DNA from: Bacteroidales bacterium
Lineage (GTDB): Bacteria; Bacteroidota; Bacteroidia; Bacteroidales; JAADJA01
Direction: 5' to 3'
Length of the DNA: 64,000 nucleotides
NCBI GenBank assembly: GCA_016783885.1
Contig: JADHVR010000005.1
Coordinates: 1 to 64,000 of the forward strand
Shown: positions 26,110 to 34,260 of the stretch, piece after piece
Numbering within the stretch: position 1 is the first letter of the stretch
Layout of the letters: each line of letters starts with the position of its first letter
Position numbers and translations under genes: made by a program
Notes under the pieces: model-generated
The model's database searches: none
The model's input: the letters and a program-made list of their open reading frames with translations, nothing else
What the model was told of the DNA's origin: nothing

Positions 26110-26433
26110 ATGAACGATTTGCTAAAAAAAATAATGCCCTCGCCTTTACCGGAAACGCCGGGTGAAATGCTAATTGCCTTAAGGGAAGTTTTGCAGTCGT
26201 TGGCCCTTTTAGGATTGTGGCGTGCCAAATTTTTTAACCATACTGCTTTTTATGGAGGTACGGCATTGCGAATCCTTTATGGATTAGACCGCTTGTTAAA
26301 TGAGGCGATAAATAATTTGGATATCAATGCCGCCCGAAAGGAAGTTGCACCATTTATCAAAGATGCCCGTAAACTTGATATTTGGTCAAAAGATTTTTTT
26401 AGATCAGCGGCGCAAATGATTGTTGTGATTTGA
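26110..26433 (+). pseudogene. abiEii: AbiEii-family toxin with large internal deletion
   Basis: A 107-codon in-frame remnant of the nucleotidyltransferase toxin AbiEii. The N-terminus is normal up to FYGGTALRILYGLDR (about residues 47-61). In intact AbiEii this is followed by an S-E-D-x-D-F metal site and over 100 more residues. Here it jumps to LLNEAINNLDINAARKEVAPFIKDARKLDIWSKDFF, which is the family's C-terminal end. The catalytic Asp residues are missing, so the toxin should be inactive. The reading frame survives, so the deletion was either in frame or compensated. Confidence 0.8.
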
Positions 26434-26471
26434 TGTTATTGATTTAATCCCCCTGCTTGCCACCCCTGTCC

Positions 26472-29147
26472 TTACTTAACCGGCAACTCAAACCTCACCA
26501 TTGTTCCTGACGCCTCACCCGTTTCTTTTTTCAAATCCTCAATGCTCAATGAAATTTTTGATTTTAGTTTTTTATTCAAAACCCTAATCCGCTCCTGCGT
26601 AATTGCCGTTGCCATGGATTTATGGTCTTTGTCTTGTTTACGGAGAATTTCCTGCGCCTTTTCTCTCCCTATCCCATCGTCTTCCACTTCAAAAAGAAGT
26701 TTGTTGTCGTTCAATTTAAATCGAACCCGGATATTGCCTTTCGAATCCTTATGTTTAATGCCGTGTTCAATGGCGTTCTCGATAAAAGGCTGTGCAAGCA
26801 TGGGAGGAATTTGAATGCTGACCGGTTCGATTTCCTCATCAACATCAATGGAATAATCAAACTTCTCAGGAAACCTTATTTTCTGCAAAGCCAGGTAATT
26901 TTCAATAGTAACGATTTCTTCTTCCAAAGTAATAAATTCTTCTACCGAACTATCTAGGATATTTCTTACCAGTTTTGAAAACCGCGCCAGGTATTTACTG
27001 GCTTTGACAGGCTCTTCGTTAATGATACTATTTTGAATACTTGCCAGTGAGTTAAAAATAAAATGCGGATTCATCTGGGACCGAAGGAGTTTTTGCTGCA
27101 ACCCTGTTTTCTCCTGCACCGCTTTCAACCGGTTTTGCCTAAGGTAAAGAAAAACAATAAATAAAATGATAATGACAAATCCGACAATTCCGAAAATTAA
27201 AAGTGTCATTTGCCGGTTCCTGCTTTTCTGTAACTCATTTTCTTTTTCAAGGATAAGGATTTGTTGCTCCTTTTTTTCTGTTTCGAACCGGGTTTCAATT
27301 TCTGCTATTTGCCTGTCCGATTCAAGGGTATAGATTGAATCTTTTGCAGCTATGTATTCTTTATAGTGCTCAAAAGCTTTACCGGTATTACCCAAAGCCG
27401 TATATACTTCCGAAATACCCTTGTGGGCTTCCATCAGGATCTTTTTCAGGTTCAGGTAAGAAGCTAAACTTATGCTTTTATCAAATTCATCTAAAGCAAT
27501 ATGAAAGTTTCCCTTTTTAAAATACAACTTTCCTTTTTTTTCATAAATTTCTGCTAATTCCCGCTGTAAGCCGATTTCTTCGAGGATAACAAGTGCCCTT
27601 GAGTAATAATCCAATGCTTTTTCCGGCTGGTTTGTTTTAGCAAAATAGTCGGCCTGTTTATGATATGCCAGGCCAATACCCGGTTTGTTATCAATTTGCC
27701 GGTAAAGTTTCAAAACATTTTGATAGTTATTAAAAGCGGAATTATTTTTTTCCTGTTGCAGGTAAATATCTCCAATGGCTGTTAGTGCTTCAGCTTCGCC
27801 CTTAATATAGCCGACATCCCGGCATAGCTTTAATGATCTATTATATTGTTCAAGTGCCAGTTCTGATTTATCCCAGTCGTTGTATAAGTTTCCTATTCTG
27901 AGATAAGTTATGGAAACGCTTTCATTGATCATTTTTATGGTATGATTTGCCCTTGCTTCACTATAAGTTTTAATAAAATTTTCATTAAAAGATAATTTCA
28001 ACTTTGCTGAAACTTCGTATTGTTCAAGTGCTTTGGTGAATTTTCCCTGAATATGATAAAGTTCTCCCAGTCCGTCACGACACATTGCAACACCTGATGA
28101 GTCACCTTTTTCTTCTCGGAATTTAAGAGAATGTAAGAAATTTGACTCGGCGCTGTCATAAAGACCCAGATACATTTGAACATTAGCTTTTCCTTCAATC
28201 TGGTTGGCAATATTGATCTGCCAGTCTTCTATTGAGTGAGTTTTTCTTTCTTCTTTATTAAGCTTATTATATCTTTCTTGTGATTGATAAAATTTATCTA
28301 AGGATTTGTTGTGGTAATCTAATGCAGGTTCATACTTACCCCAATGATAATATGCCCGTGCAATATGACCTAAAAATTTAGCTTCAAAATAATCATTATC
28401 AATGGGTGTCAGCTCAAATTTATCAAGACTATCTAGTACTCTATTATTTGCTTCAATGGATTTTGCATAATAACCATGGCGGGTGTAATATCCTCCCAGT
28501 TTTTCAAGGTATCCAAATGCAGAAAATATATTGACATTCGGACTTGTCTTAAAATGTGTAATTACCAGATTATATGTTTTTGTTAATTCTTTCAATTCGT
28601 TGCCGTAATCCCCAAATATATTATATATTCCTGCCAGCCAGATATGGGCAGCAGCACGGGCAATCCATGTTTCATTGCCGGTTAATTCGGATAAAAGTCT
28701 TTGATAGTAAATAACAGCCGAGTCATATTTGTCAATATCAGAATATCTCCTGCCTAATGTTAACCAAATTCTGTATTTTAAAAACCAGTCGGTTGTCGAA
28801 TCGAAATATTGTTCTGAGAGCTTTAGGTACCCAATTGACTTTTCTATGGTGAATTCAGGGTTATAACTGCCGGCTAAAAGATAATAAGCATTTGATTTCC
28901 CTAAGTTATAATCAAGGCTGTCGGAAAGAGAAAGAGCTTGTTTAGCGTAAGTAAATGCTTCCTTTGGAGACTTTTTAATCAATGCATTACACAGTTCATT
29001 CAACACATCCACTCTTTCAGTTCCGCTGACAGTATGAAGACAATTCCGCAGACTGTCGATGTTTTCTACGGGTTGTGGGGAAAGTTGTTTGCCCATAAGA
29101 AAACATGGCATAAGAAAAAAGAAGATATATATTGTAAAACGAACCAT
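26472..29147 (-). CDS. TPR-containing LytS-type sensor histidine kinase
   Basis: An 891-residue membrane kinase. Signal peptide or first helix 1-20, then about 600 residues of tetratricopeptide repeats outside the membrane (for example ALEQYEVSAKLKLSFNE, GIGLAYHKQADYFAKT, ALDYYSRALVILEEIG), a coiled segment, one transmembrane helix (LLIFGIVGFVIIILFIVFLYL) and the cytoplasmic His-kinase domain of the LytS/YehU type. LLRSQMNPHFIFNSLASIQN holds the phospho-acceptor His. The ATPase lacks a conventional spacing but has IEHGIKHKD and VEDDGIGREKA. It pairs with the LytTR regulator 91 bp upstream on the same strand. Its 3' end is duplicated at 25171-25360. Confidence 0.92.
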   Translation of the reverse strand: MVRFTIYIFFFLMPCFLMGKQLSPQPVENIDSLRNCLHTVSGTERVDVLNELCNALIKKSPKEAFTYAKQALSLSDSLDYNLGKSNAYYLLAGSYNPEFTIEKSIGYLKLSEQYFDSTTDWFLKYRIWLTLGRRYSDIDKYDSAVIYYQRLLSELTGNETWIARAAAHIWLAGIYNIFGDYGNELKELTKTYNLVITHFKTSPNVNIFSAFGYLEKLGGYYTRHGYYAKSIEANNRVLDSLDKFELTPIDNDYFEAKFLGHIARAYYHWGKYEPALDYHNKSLDKFYQSQERYNKLNKEERKTHSIEDWQINIANQIEGKANVQMYLGLYDSAESNFLHSLKFREEKGDSSGVAMCRDGLGELYHIQGKFTKALEQYEVSAKLKLSFNENFIKTYSEARANHTIKMINESVSITYLRIGNLYNDWDKSELALEQYNRSLKLCRDVGYIKGEAEALTAIGDIYLQQEKNNSAFNNYQNVLKLYRQIDNKPGIGLAYHKQADYFAKTNQPEKALDYYSRALVILEEIGLQRELAEIYEKKGKLYFKKGNFHIALDEFDKSISLASYLNLKKILMEAHKGISEVYTALGNTGKAFEHYKEYIAAKDSIYTLESDRQIAEIETRFETEKKEQQILILEKENELQKSRNRQMTLLIFGIVGFVIIILFIVFLYLRQNRLKAVQEKTGLQQKLLRSQMNPHFIFNSLASIQNSIINEEPVKASKYLARFSKLVRNILDSSVEEFITLEEEIVTIENYLALQKIRFPEKFDYSIDVDEEIEPVSIQIPPMLAQPFIENAIEHGIKHKDSKGNIRVRFKLNDNKLLFEVEDDGIGREKAQEILRKQDKDHKSMATAITQERIRVLNKKLKSKISLSIEDLKKETGEASGTMVRFELPVK

Positions 29148-29238
29148 TTACTTTGTGTCATTTATGGTCATTAATTGTTTTTTCATGACAGCGAAGCGAA
29201 TGACGGCGCAGCCAAATGACTATTTTTGACCTAATCAC

Positions 29239-29991
29239 TTATCCTGCGAGCCTCTCAAACATCTCCAGCAATTGTTCCCGCTTTCGTGAGGCAACCGGTA
29301 CTTTGCATTCATTCTCCAGTACAACATAGCCCCCTTCTGTTTTTTCAAACCGATCGATGTGCCGCATATTTATCAAATAAGATTTATGCACCCTGAAAAA
29401 GCCTGTGTCTTTTAACAATTCGTCGTAGTCTTTTAAGGTATTAGATACAATGATCTTTTTATCGTTCAACAGGTAGATCGCAGTATAACTGCCTTCGGAT
29501 TCACAATAGTTGATATCATAAACCTTAATAAGATGGATGTTATCAAAGGTTTTTAAGATAATCTTTTTATTGGCTTTATCTTCCGATTGCAGATTTTCTG
29601 TCAGCGTATCAAGTTGTGTGTTAAAATCTATTTGTACAAGGTTTTCCGTTTTGCACACTGCATCATATAGCTCGTCCGGGTCAACCGGTTTTAGCAAATA
29701 GTCAATGGCGCTGAATTTAATGGCTTTGATGGCATACTGGTCGTAAGCCGTAATAAATATCACTTTAAAGTCGATGGGTTCAAGTTTTTTGAGCAGGTCG
29801 AACCCTGTACCGTCATTCATTTTGATATCTAACAGGACCAGGTCGGGATGGTACTTACGGATGGTTTTCACTCCACTTTCCACACCCTCGGCAGTAGCCA
29901 CCAATTTAATATTGGGACAAAACCGGCTGACCATTTTCTCCAGGGTCTGTCGTATATGGGCCTCGTCATCGATGATGATGGTACGGAGCAT
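29239..29991 (-). CDS. LytTR-family response regulator
   Basis: A 250-residue LytR/AlgR-type regulator. The receiver domain (1-120) starts MLRTIIIDDEAHIRQ with acidic pair Asp8-Asp9, phospho-acceptor Asp55 (LVLLDIKMNDG) and FITAYDQYAIKAIKFSAIDYLLKP with the conserved Lys. The LytTR DNA-binding domain (about 150-250) has IHLIKVYDINYCESEGSYTAI and DTGFFRVHKSYLINMRHI. The ATG at 29991 is chosen. The frame is open to 30114 but that extension is translated AT-rich repeat, giving a false transmembrane segment. It is cotranscribed with the LytS-type kinase. Confidence 0.92.
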   Translation of the reverse strand: MLRTIIIDDEAHIRQTLEKMVSRFCPNIKLVATAEGVESGVKTIRKYHPDLVLLDIKMNDGTGFDLLKKLEPIDFKVIFITAYDQYAIKAIKFSAIDYLLKPVDPDELYDAVCKTENLVQIDFNTQLDTLTENLQSEDKANKKIILKTFDNIHLIKVYDINYCESEGSYTAIYLLNDKKIIVSNTLKDYDELLKDTGFFRVHKSYLINMRHIDRFEKTEGGYVVLENECKVPVASRKREQLLEMFERLAG

Positions 29992-30031
29992 ATTCAGGTC
30001 TGATTTTTTTGTAAAGATAGACATAATGGTT

Positions 30032-30073
30032 AAAATCCAAAAAACAAATAACAAAATCCAAAAAACAAACAAC
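30032..30073. repeat. AT-rich direct repeat upstream of the response regulator
   Basis: Two 21-bp units of AAAATCCAAAAAACAAAYAA type lie head to tail, followed by degenerate copies to about 30116. They are probably noncoding leader or simple-sequence DNA. The spacer 30115-30441 beyond holds a REP-like element and a T9SS remnant but no gene. Confidence 0.6.
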
Positions 30074-30139
30074 AAATTCCAAAGCACAAATAAATTCCAA
30101 TAAACAAAAACCAAATTTCAAATATCAAAAACTACTTAT

Positions 30140-30316
30140 CGTAATTGCGAACTGAAGAGCTTGGCTTTTGTGTGGGCGTGAAACCCGTCCCTGCCCGTCC
30201 GGTCAGGCGGGCGAACCGGGCAGGGGCGGGCAATCTGTTTTAATTATAGTACTACCTTCAGAATAACAGATTGCTTCGCTCTTACGCATAAACCCATGCT
30301 TTGGCTCGCAATGACG
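30140..30316. repeat. REP-like element, family C, copy 1
   Basis: Bounded by CGTAATTGCGA (30140-30150) and TCGCAATGACG (30306-30316). It contains GCAATCTGTT/AACAGATTGC and a GC-rich CCCGTCCGGTCAGGCGGGC hairpin block near 30195. A second copy is at 38932-39071. Both lie between minus-strand genes. Confidence 0.7.
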
Positions 30317-30330
30317 TTCATAAATTATTA

Positions 30331-30385
30331 TTTATTTAAAGTTTTATTATTTTCTTCGTTACAAATTTATTACCTGCCAACCTTC
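30331..30385 (-). pseudogene. remnant of a T9SS C-terminal sorting domain end
   Basis: On the minus strand the stretch resembles the last 15 codons of the T9SS cargo genes nearby (the RVGNKMVTKKIIKVK end of the esterase). It shows V-G, a frame break, VTKKIIK, then another break. The match at DNA level to 34261-34310 is strong. A former T9SS cargo gene seems to have been lost here, leaving only its tail downstream of the cysteine-peptidase-like gene. Confidence 0.55.
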
Positions 30386-30441
30386 TTTATACAAGGTTAA
30401 TTTTTTAAATTAAAATAGCAGTTTCCACCATCCATTATAAT

Positions 30442-32433
30442 TCATTTGCGAGTAAGTACATTTTGAGTTATGTTGTTAATTATGCTTTTAGATAAAACTT
30501 TTTCGGCAAGCTTAACAAATAATTCTCTTTTTAGCACAGTGATTTGTTCCTTAATATCCTTTACGCTTCCACCAATTTTGCAAATTGAAGCCATTTTTCT
30601 CTTGTAATATTTTTCAATATCTTTATAATAATTGAATATTTCATTTTCAAGTTGTTTTTTATTTTTATAGACCTCCAATTCTTTCTTCAGTTCTTTCATA
30701 AAATGTCTATTAAATCCTTTTTCATTCCTTAGGTATGGCTTTCTTAATTCTTGTTTATACTTTTTTTGCCATAATCTATTATTATAATCTTTTATCAGTG
30801 AAATTGTGATGTTTGGATTATCAAATAATAATCTTAAAAAATCAGTAGCAACTATGTTGGGTTCATGAAATAATGAATCATATACTATTATGCAACGATC
30901 CTGTAAGAATGCTAAAAAAGAATCTTTAAATCCTGAGTAGGCATCTTTTCCAATTATTTCAAAACTGAATTTTCGAAATTCATTCCTGTTGTATGATTCT
31001 TGATTTCCTCCAGGCAGATTAAAAGTTATACTATTGGAACTGAATTCCTTTATATCTTCTGAGCCTGATTCCTTGGTAATCATTTTAACAGTTGCTTCAT
31101 CATAACCTCCGTTTTGGGTTAGTTCGACAATTATTTCATCTTTTATATACCCAAAATAGTATTCACACTCGGTAAGAGAACTTTTTCCCTCCGTATGCTT
31201 AACATAAAGTGCGTTAACCGGATGTTGATGTTTATAGTTATCAGGAACTCTTTCGCATTCAACAATATTAGTTTTCATTAGGTTTTGAACGACTAAAAAA
31301 ACATTAGCATAGTTTTCCCAACTAGCAGTTCCCCTTGAAAGTCGATCTCTACTTATTACCTCGTTTGCAAAAGCCGTAAAGGTATTTATTCTTGGTTGAT
31401 TTACTTCTAAACTACAGCTTTTCTCAATATGATTTGAAACAAGAGATAGTTGAAAATAGGAGGAAGTATTATCATTGAATGGTACATATAAAGTATAAAT
31501 TTTCTCTCTAAAACCTTTTCCAAATTGTGGCCCATTATGTTCCTTGTGAGAACGTATATTAGTCGAACCAAAACAATCTGATAATTCTTGGAGATACAGG
31601 TTATTATCTTTTTCATAAAGAATAACCTGTCTATTATAAGTTTCCAGTGTCAGTTTTAAATCAGAAGCAATTGAGCCGTCTTTTGACATTTTAATTTCAA
31701 ATGACCATGCCGGTATATCTTCATCAGAATTGTTCTTCAAAACAGTTGCTACATTTGATGATGATACGGCTAAATTGCATGAGTGTGTTATGTCTATCTC
31801 ATGTGTAAAACCTCCAATGTTCCCATATTTTTGAAATCCAAGTATTTTAATTCTTTTACCGTTGCGGTCGGTTTTATATACCTTTTCATTCTTGAAATCA
31901 ACTAATAGGTATGACTGAAAGTTCACTTTTTTCACATACTTTTTTCCATCATTATAATTATGCCAGGCTCCTCGGTCTCCATAATAGGAACTTGGATTTT
32001 TACAATAACACCTTTTATAAGCAAAATTAGGGTCATAAGTGAAAATTTTTTGAATTCCATTAGAGCGGTTTCCTATTGCATAAGCAACTGCAAAGTGATC
32101 ATTATGCAAACTCCAATCTTCTTGATCTATGTATAGTAATGTAGGCTTGCCTGAGTCTATCCTTTCAGAAATCTTCTCAATTGCATGTTTCGTCTCGCCC
32201 CATCGTGATTCTTTTGTTGGATCTTTAAAAACAATGGATGTTTGTGCATCCGATATTTCACTTTTGAAATCTCCCAATTCTGCTTCGCAATCAATTAGAA
32301 CTCCATCATAGAATTTTCTAAGGGCAACAGCACACATCCCACCACAGTTGTAACCTGGTATTAATAAATGCCTACTCTTAAAATTGTCAAACGGAAATGA
32401 ATGAACTTCCGGATTAAATAAACTTCTTTTCAT
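30442..32433 (-). CDS. large protein with N-terminal papain-like (C39-like) cysteine-peptidase fold
   Basis: A 663-residue protein without signal peptide. Residues 15-180 show a plausible papain-like triad: GYNCGGMCAVALRKFYDG (candidate nucleophiles Cys30 or Cys34), SLHNDHFAVAYAIG with the His, and IFTYDPNFAYK with the Asp. This C-GGM ... H ... YDPN pattern is known from bacterial proteins of uncertain function with this fold. Residues 200-420 look beta-rich; 540-660 are helical and Lys-rich. No known domain was recognised in the last 450 residues. The absence of export signals is odd among the T9SS cargo genes that follow. It could be a conditional effector or toxin, but this is only inference. 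A T9SS-domain remnant lies just downstream. Confidence 0.55.
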   Translation of the reverse strand: MKRSLFNPEVHSFPFDNFKSRHLLIPGYNCGGMCAVALRKFYDGVLIDCEAELGDFKSEISDAQTSIVFKDPTKESRWGETKHAIEKISERIDSGKPTLLYIDQEDWSLHNDHFAVAYAIGNRSNGIQKIFTYDPNFAYKRCYCKNPSSYYGDRGAWHNYNDGKKYVKKVNFQSYLLVDFKNEKVYKTDRNGKRIKILGFQKYGNIGGFTHEIDITHSCNLAVSSSNVATVLKNNSDEDIPAWSFEIKMSKDGSIASDLKLTLETYNRQVILYEKDNNLYLQELSDCFGSTNIRSHKEHNGPQFGKGFREKIYTLYVPFNDNTSSYFQLSLVSNHIEKSCSLEVNQPRINTFTAFANEVISRDRLSRGTASWENYANVFLVVQNLMKTNIVECERVPDNYKHQHPVNALYVKHTEGKSSLTECEYYFGYIKDEIIVELTQNGGYDEATVKMITKESGSEDIKEFSSNSITFNLPGGNQESYNRNEFRKFSFEIIGKDAYSGFKDSFLAFLQDRCIIVYDSLFHEPNIVATDFLRLLFDNPNITISLIKDYNNRLWQKKYKQELRKPYLRNEKGFNRHFMKELKKELEVYKNKKQLENEIFNYYKDIEKYYKRKMASICKIGGSVKDIKEQITVLKRELFVKLAEKVLSKSIINNITQNVLTRK

Positions 32434-32538
32434 AATAATTATTTTTAAAGTTATTAAATTGTTTGTTTATAAAATGACTAATTCTATTTCTTAATTGTTA
32501 TATGCAGGCAATTCATTACTGTTTTATTATTTTATTTA

Positions 32539-34197
32539 TCACCACACCATTACCTTTTTATAAAAATTCTTATTTCTACAGCTTACTTTTACACATAAGG
32601 GCTGTCTTTTCACATACAGTGGTATTGAATTCAGTCCGTCAATTAACCTGAAACTACCTAAACACTGTCCTGAAAGCGAATAGATCGAGACTTTAGCTTC
32701 TGCTCCCTGGTTTTGTGTCAGGTCAATGTTTACAGTTTTGCCTGATGACCAGATTTTAACATTCCCGGATTGAGCATTGCCCACCCCTGTACCGAGGAGG
32801 GTTGTAAGACCAATAATGTTAGAATAAGCTCCAGTATCTGTTGCATTGTATGACCTTAGCCTGAAAAAGTAATTTGTGTTCGAGCTCAGACCGGTTAAGG
32901 AATATGTAGTATCTAAACCTACATCCAGGTTTTCATATCCGGTTAAGAAATTTGTAAATTGTTCATTATAGGCTACATCAAGTAAATATCCCGTAGATAT
33001 GCTTGCAGGTTGCCAGTTGGCATAAAAACTGCTATCGCTAATCTGGGATGCGGATTCTGCAAATACCATTAATCCTGCATATTCAAACATTTGAAGAACT
33101 ATAGGATCTACATACTGTTCTGAATTGGTGGTAATAACAATTCCGCTATTTTCTTCCTTGCAGAAATAAAAATGTGCTGCATAACCACCATCACTACCTC
33201 CATTATGGCCCCAAACGATCCTGTCTCCATAATCATCTCTTGTAAATAATCCTAAGCCGGTGGTACCATAGGAGAATGTCCAGGCTGGATTTTGTATTGT
33301 TGTCATGGAATCAACAGCATCACTTGTAAGGATATTCATATCATTATACATTCCTTCATTCGACAACATGATAACACAATTAGCAAGTTCCAGAGCTGTG
33401 CTGCGTAATGAAACCCCAGGATATGCGGGGTGCCCCAAATGTTGATTCGGCACAAAATTACCTCCTGAATAACTATAGCCAATTGCTAGGTTATCAATAT
33501 TCAATTCATCAAGAAACCATGCAGAGTTATTCATTTCCAACGGTGTTAACAACGAATCACTTGCATACTGGTTAAAACTAATTCCCGTCAGTGGTTCAAT
33601 AAGGTAACCATTTAATGCGATACCATAATTTGAATAGTGAAAAACTGTTCCCGGAAGAGCATTATAATAATTATTGTTGCTATAATATTCCCCACCGGGA
33701 CAAAGGTAATTTTCCAGAAAGTAGTCAAGTGAAATTGTAGGATCACCTATTGTTACAAAATTATATATGTTCCCGTCATTTATACTGGAAGAATGCGACA
33801 TTAGCATCCGTGCTGTTATACTGTCTGCATCGTTCCATGGATTTTCAATCTGAAAAGGCAGGAAATCATTGATATTCTGATCCAATCCCAAAAATTGTTT
33901 ATCCCAAAGTTGCATTACACAAGCAGATGTCAAAGATTTTCCGATGGAAAAAACATTAAACAAGGTAGAATCATTTACCGGAATACTGTCCTCCAGATTC
34001 ATAAAACCATAGTTGTTATTCCATACAACTGAGTCTCCAATAATTATACTGGCAGATAATCCCGGTACATGAAATGTTTCCATTTTTTCCAGGATAAATT
34101 CATCCAGGTTGGCAAGCACACTGCTTTGATTTTGTCCGCTAAGGTTGACGATCATTGCGAACATTATTGCGATACTAATAAGTGTTAGTTTTTTCAT
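32539..34197 (-). CDS. secreted serine hydrolase (beta-lactamase/DD-peptidase-like) with T9SS sorting domain
   Basis: A 552-residue T9SS cargo. Signal peptide 1-22. Residues 28-350 are a class-C beta-lactamase-related hydrolase: FSIGKSLT gives Ser84-x-x-Lys87, FHYSNYGIALNGYLIE gives the YxN motif, and WGHNGGSDGGYAAHF replaces the KTG triad. Residues about 370-460 are a fibronectin type III domain (FYANWQPASISTGYLLD, GLSSNTNYFFRLRSYN). The end is a type A sorting domain (VSIYSLSGQCLGSFRL ... KKVMVW). It probably hydrolyses peptides or esters at the cell surface. Its leader and first codons nearly match those of the next two cargo genes. Confidence 0.88.
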   Translation of the reverse strand: MKKLTLISIAIMFAMIVNLSGQNQSSVLANLDEFILEKMETFHVPGLSASIIIGDSVVWNNNYGFMNLEDSIPVNDSTLFNVFSIGKSLTSACVMQLWDKQFLGLDQNINDFLPFQIENPWNDADSITARMLMSHSSSINDGNIYNFVTIGDPTISLDYFLENYLCPGGEYYSNNNYYNALPGTVFHYSNYGIALNGYLIEPLTGISFNQYASDSLLTPLEMNNSAWFLDELNIDNLAIGYSYSGGNFVPNQHLGHPAYPGVSLRSTALELANCVIMLSNEGMYNDMNILTSDAVDSMTTIQNPAWTFSYGTTGLGLFTRDDYGDRIVWGHNGGSDGGYAAHFYFCKEENSGIVITTNSEQYVDPIVLQMFEYAGLMVFAESASQISDSSFYANWQPASISTGYLLDVAYNEQFTNFLTGYENLDVGLDTTYSLTGLSSNTNYFFRLRSYNATDTGAYSNIIGLTTLLGTGVGNAQSGNVKIWSSGKTVNIDLTQNQGAEAKVSIYSLSGQCLGSFRLIDGLNSIPLYVKRQPLCVKVSCRNKNFYKKVMVW

Positions 34198-34225
34198 GAT
34201 ATTCTTGTTTTTATCCCTCTCCTTA

Positions 34226-34248
34226 CTCCCCTCCCAGTTGGGGAGGGG
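34226..34248. terminator. GC-rich hairpin between T9SS cargo genes
   Basis: CCCCTCCC (34228-34235) pairs with GGGAGGGG (34241-34248) just downstream of the esterase stop on the minus strand. A related CTCCC/GGGAG hairpin lies at 46181-46211. There is no clear T-run, so it may be a repeat rather than a terminator. Confidence 0.4.
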
Positions 34249-34260
34249 AAGGGGGTGGGG

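Noticed and set aside
25360-26470. AbiE segment as a transposon insertion
   Set aside because: No transposase or terminal inverted repeats; the flanking similarity is coding sequence of a kinase.
29992-30114. In-frame N-terminal extension of the response regulator with an apparent transmembrane helix
   Set aside because: It is the translation of AT-rich tandem repeats; the receiver domain starts at MLRTIIIDDE, encoded from 29991.
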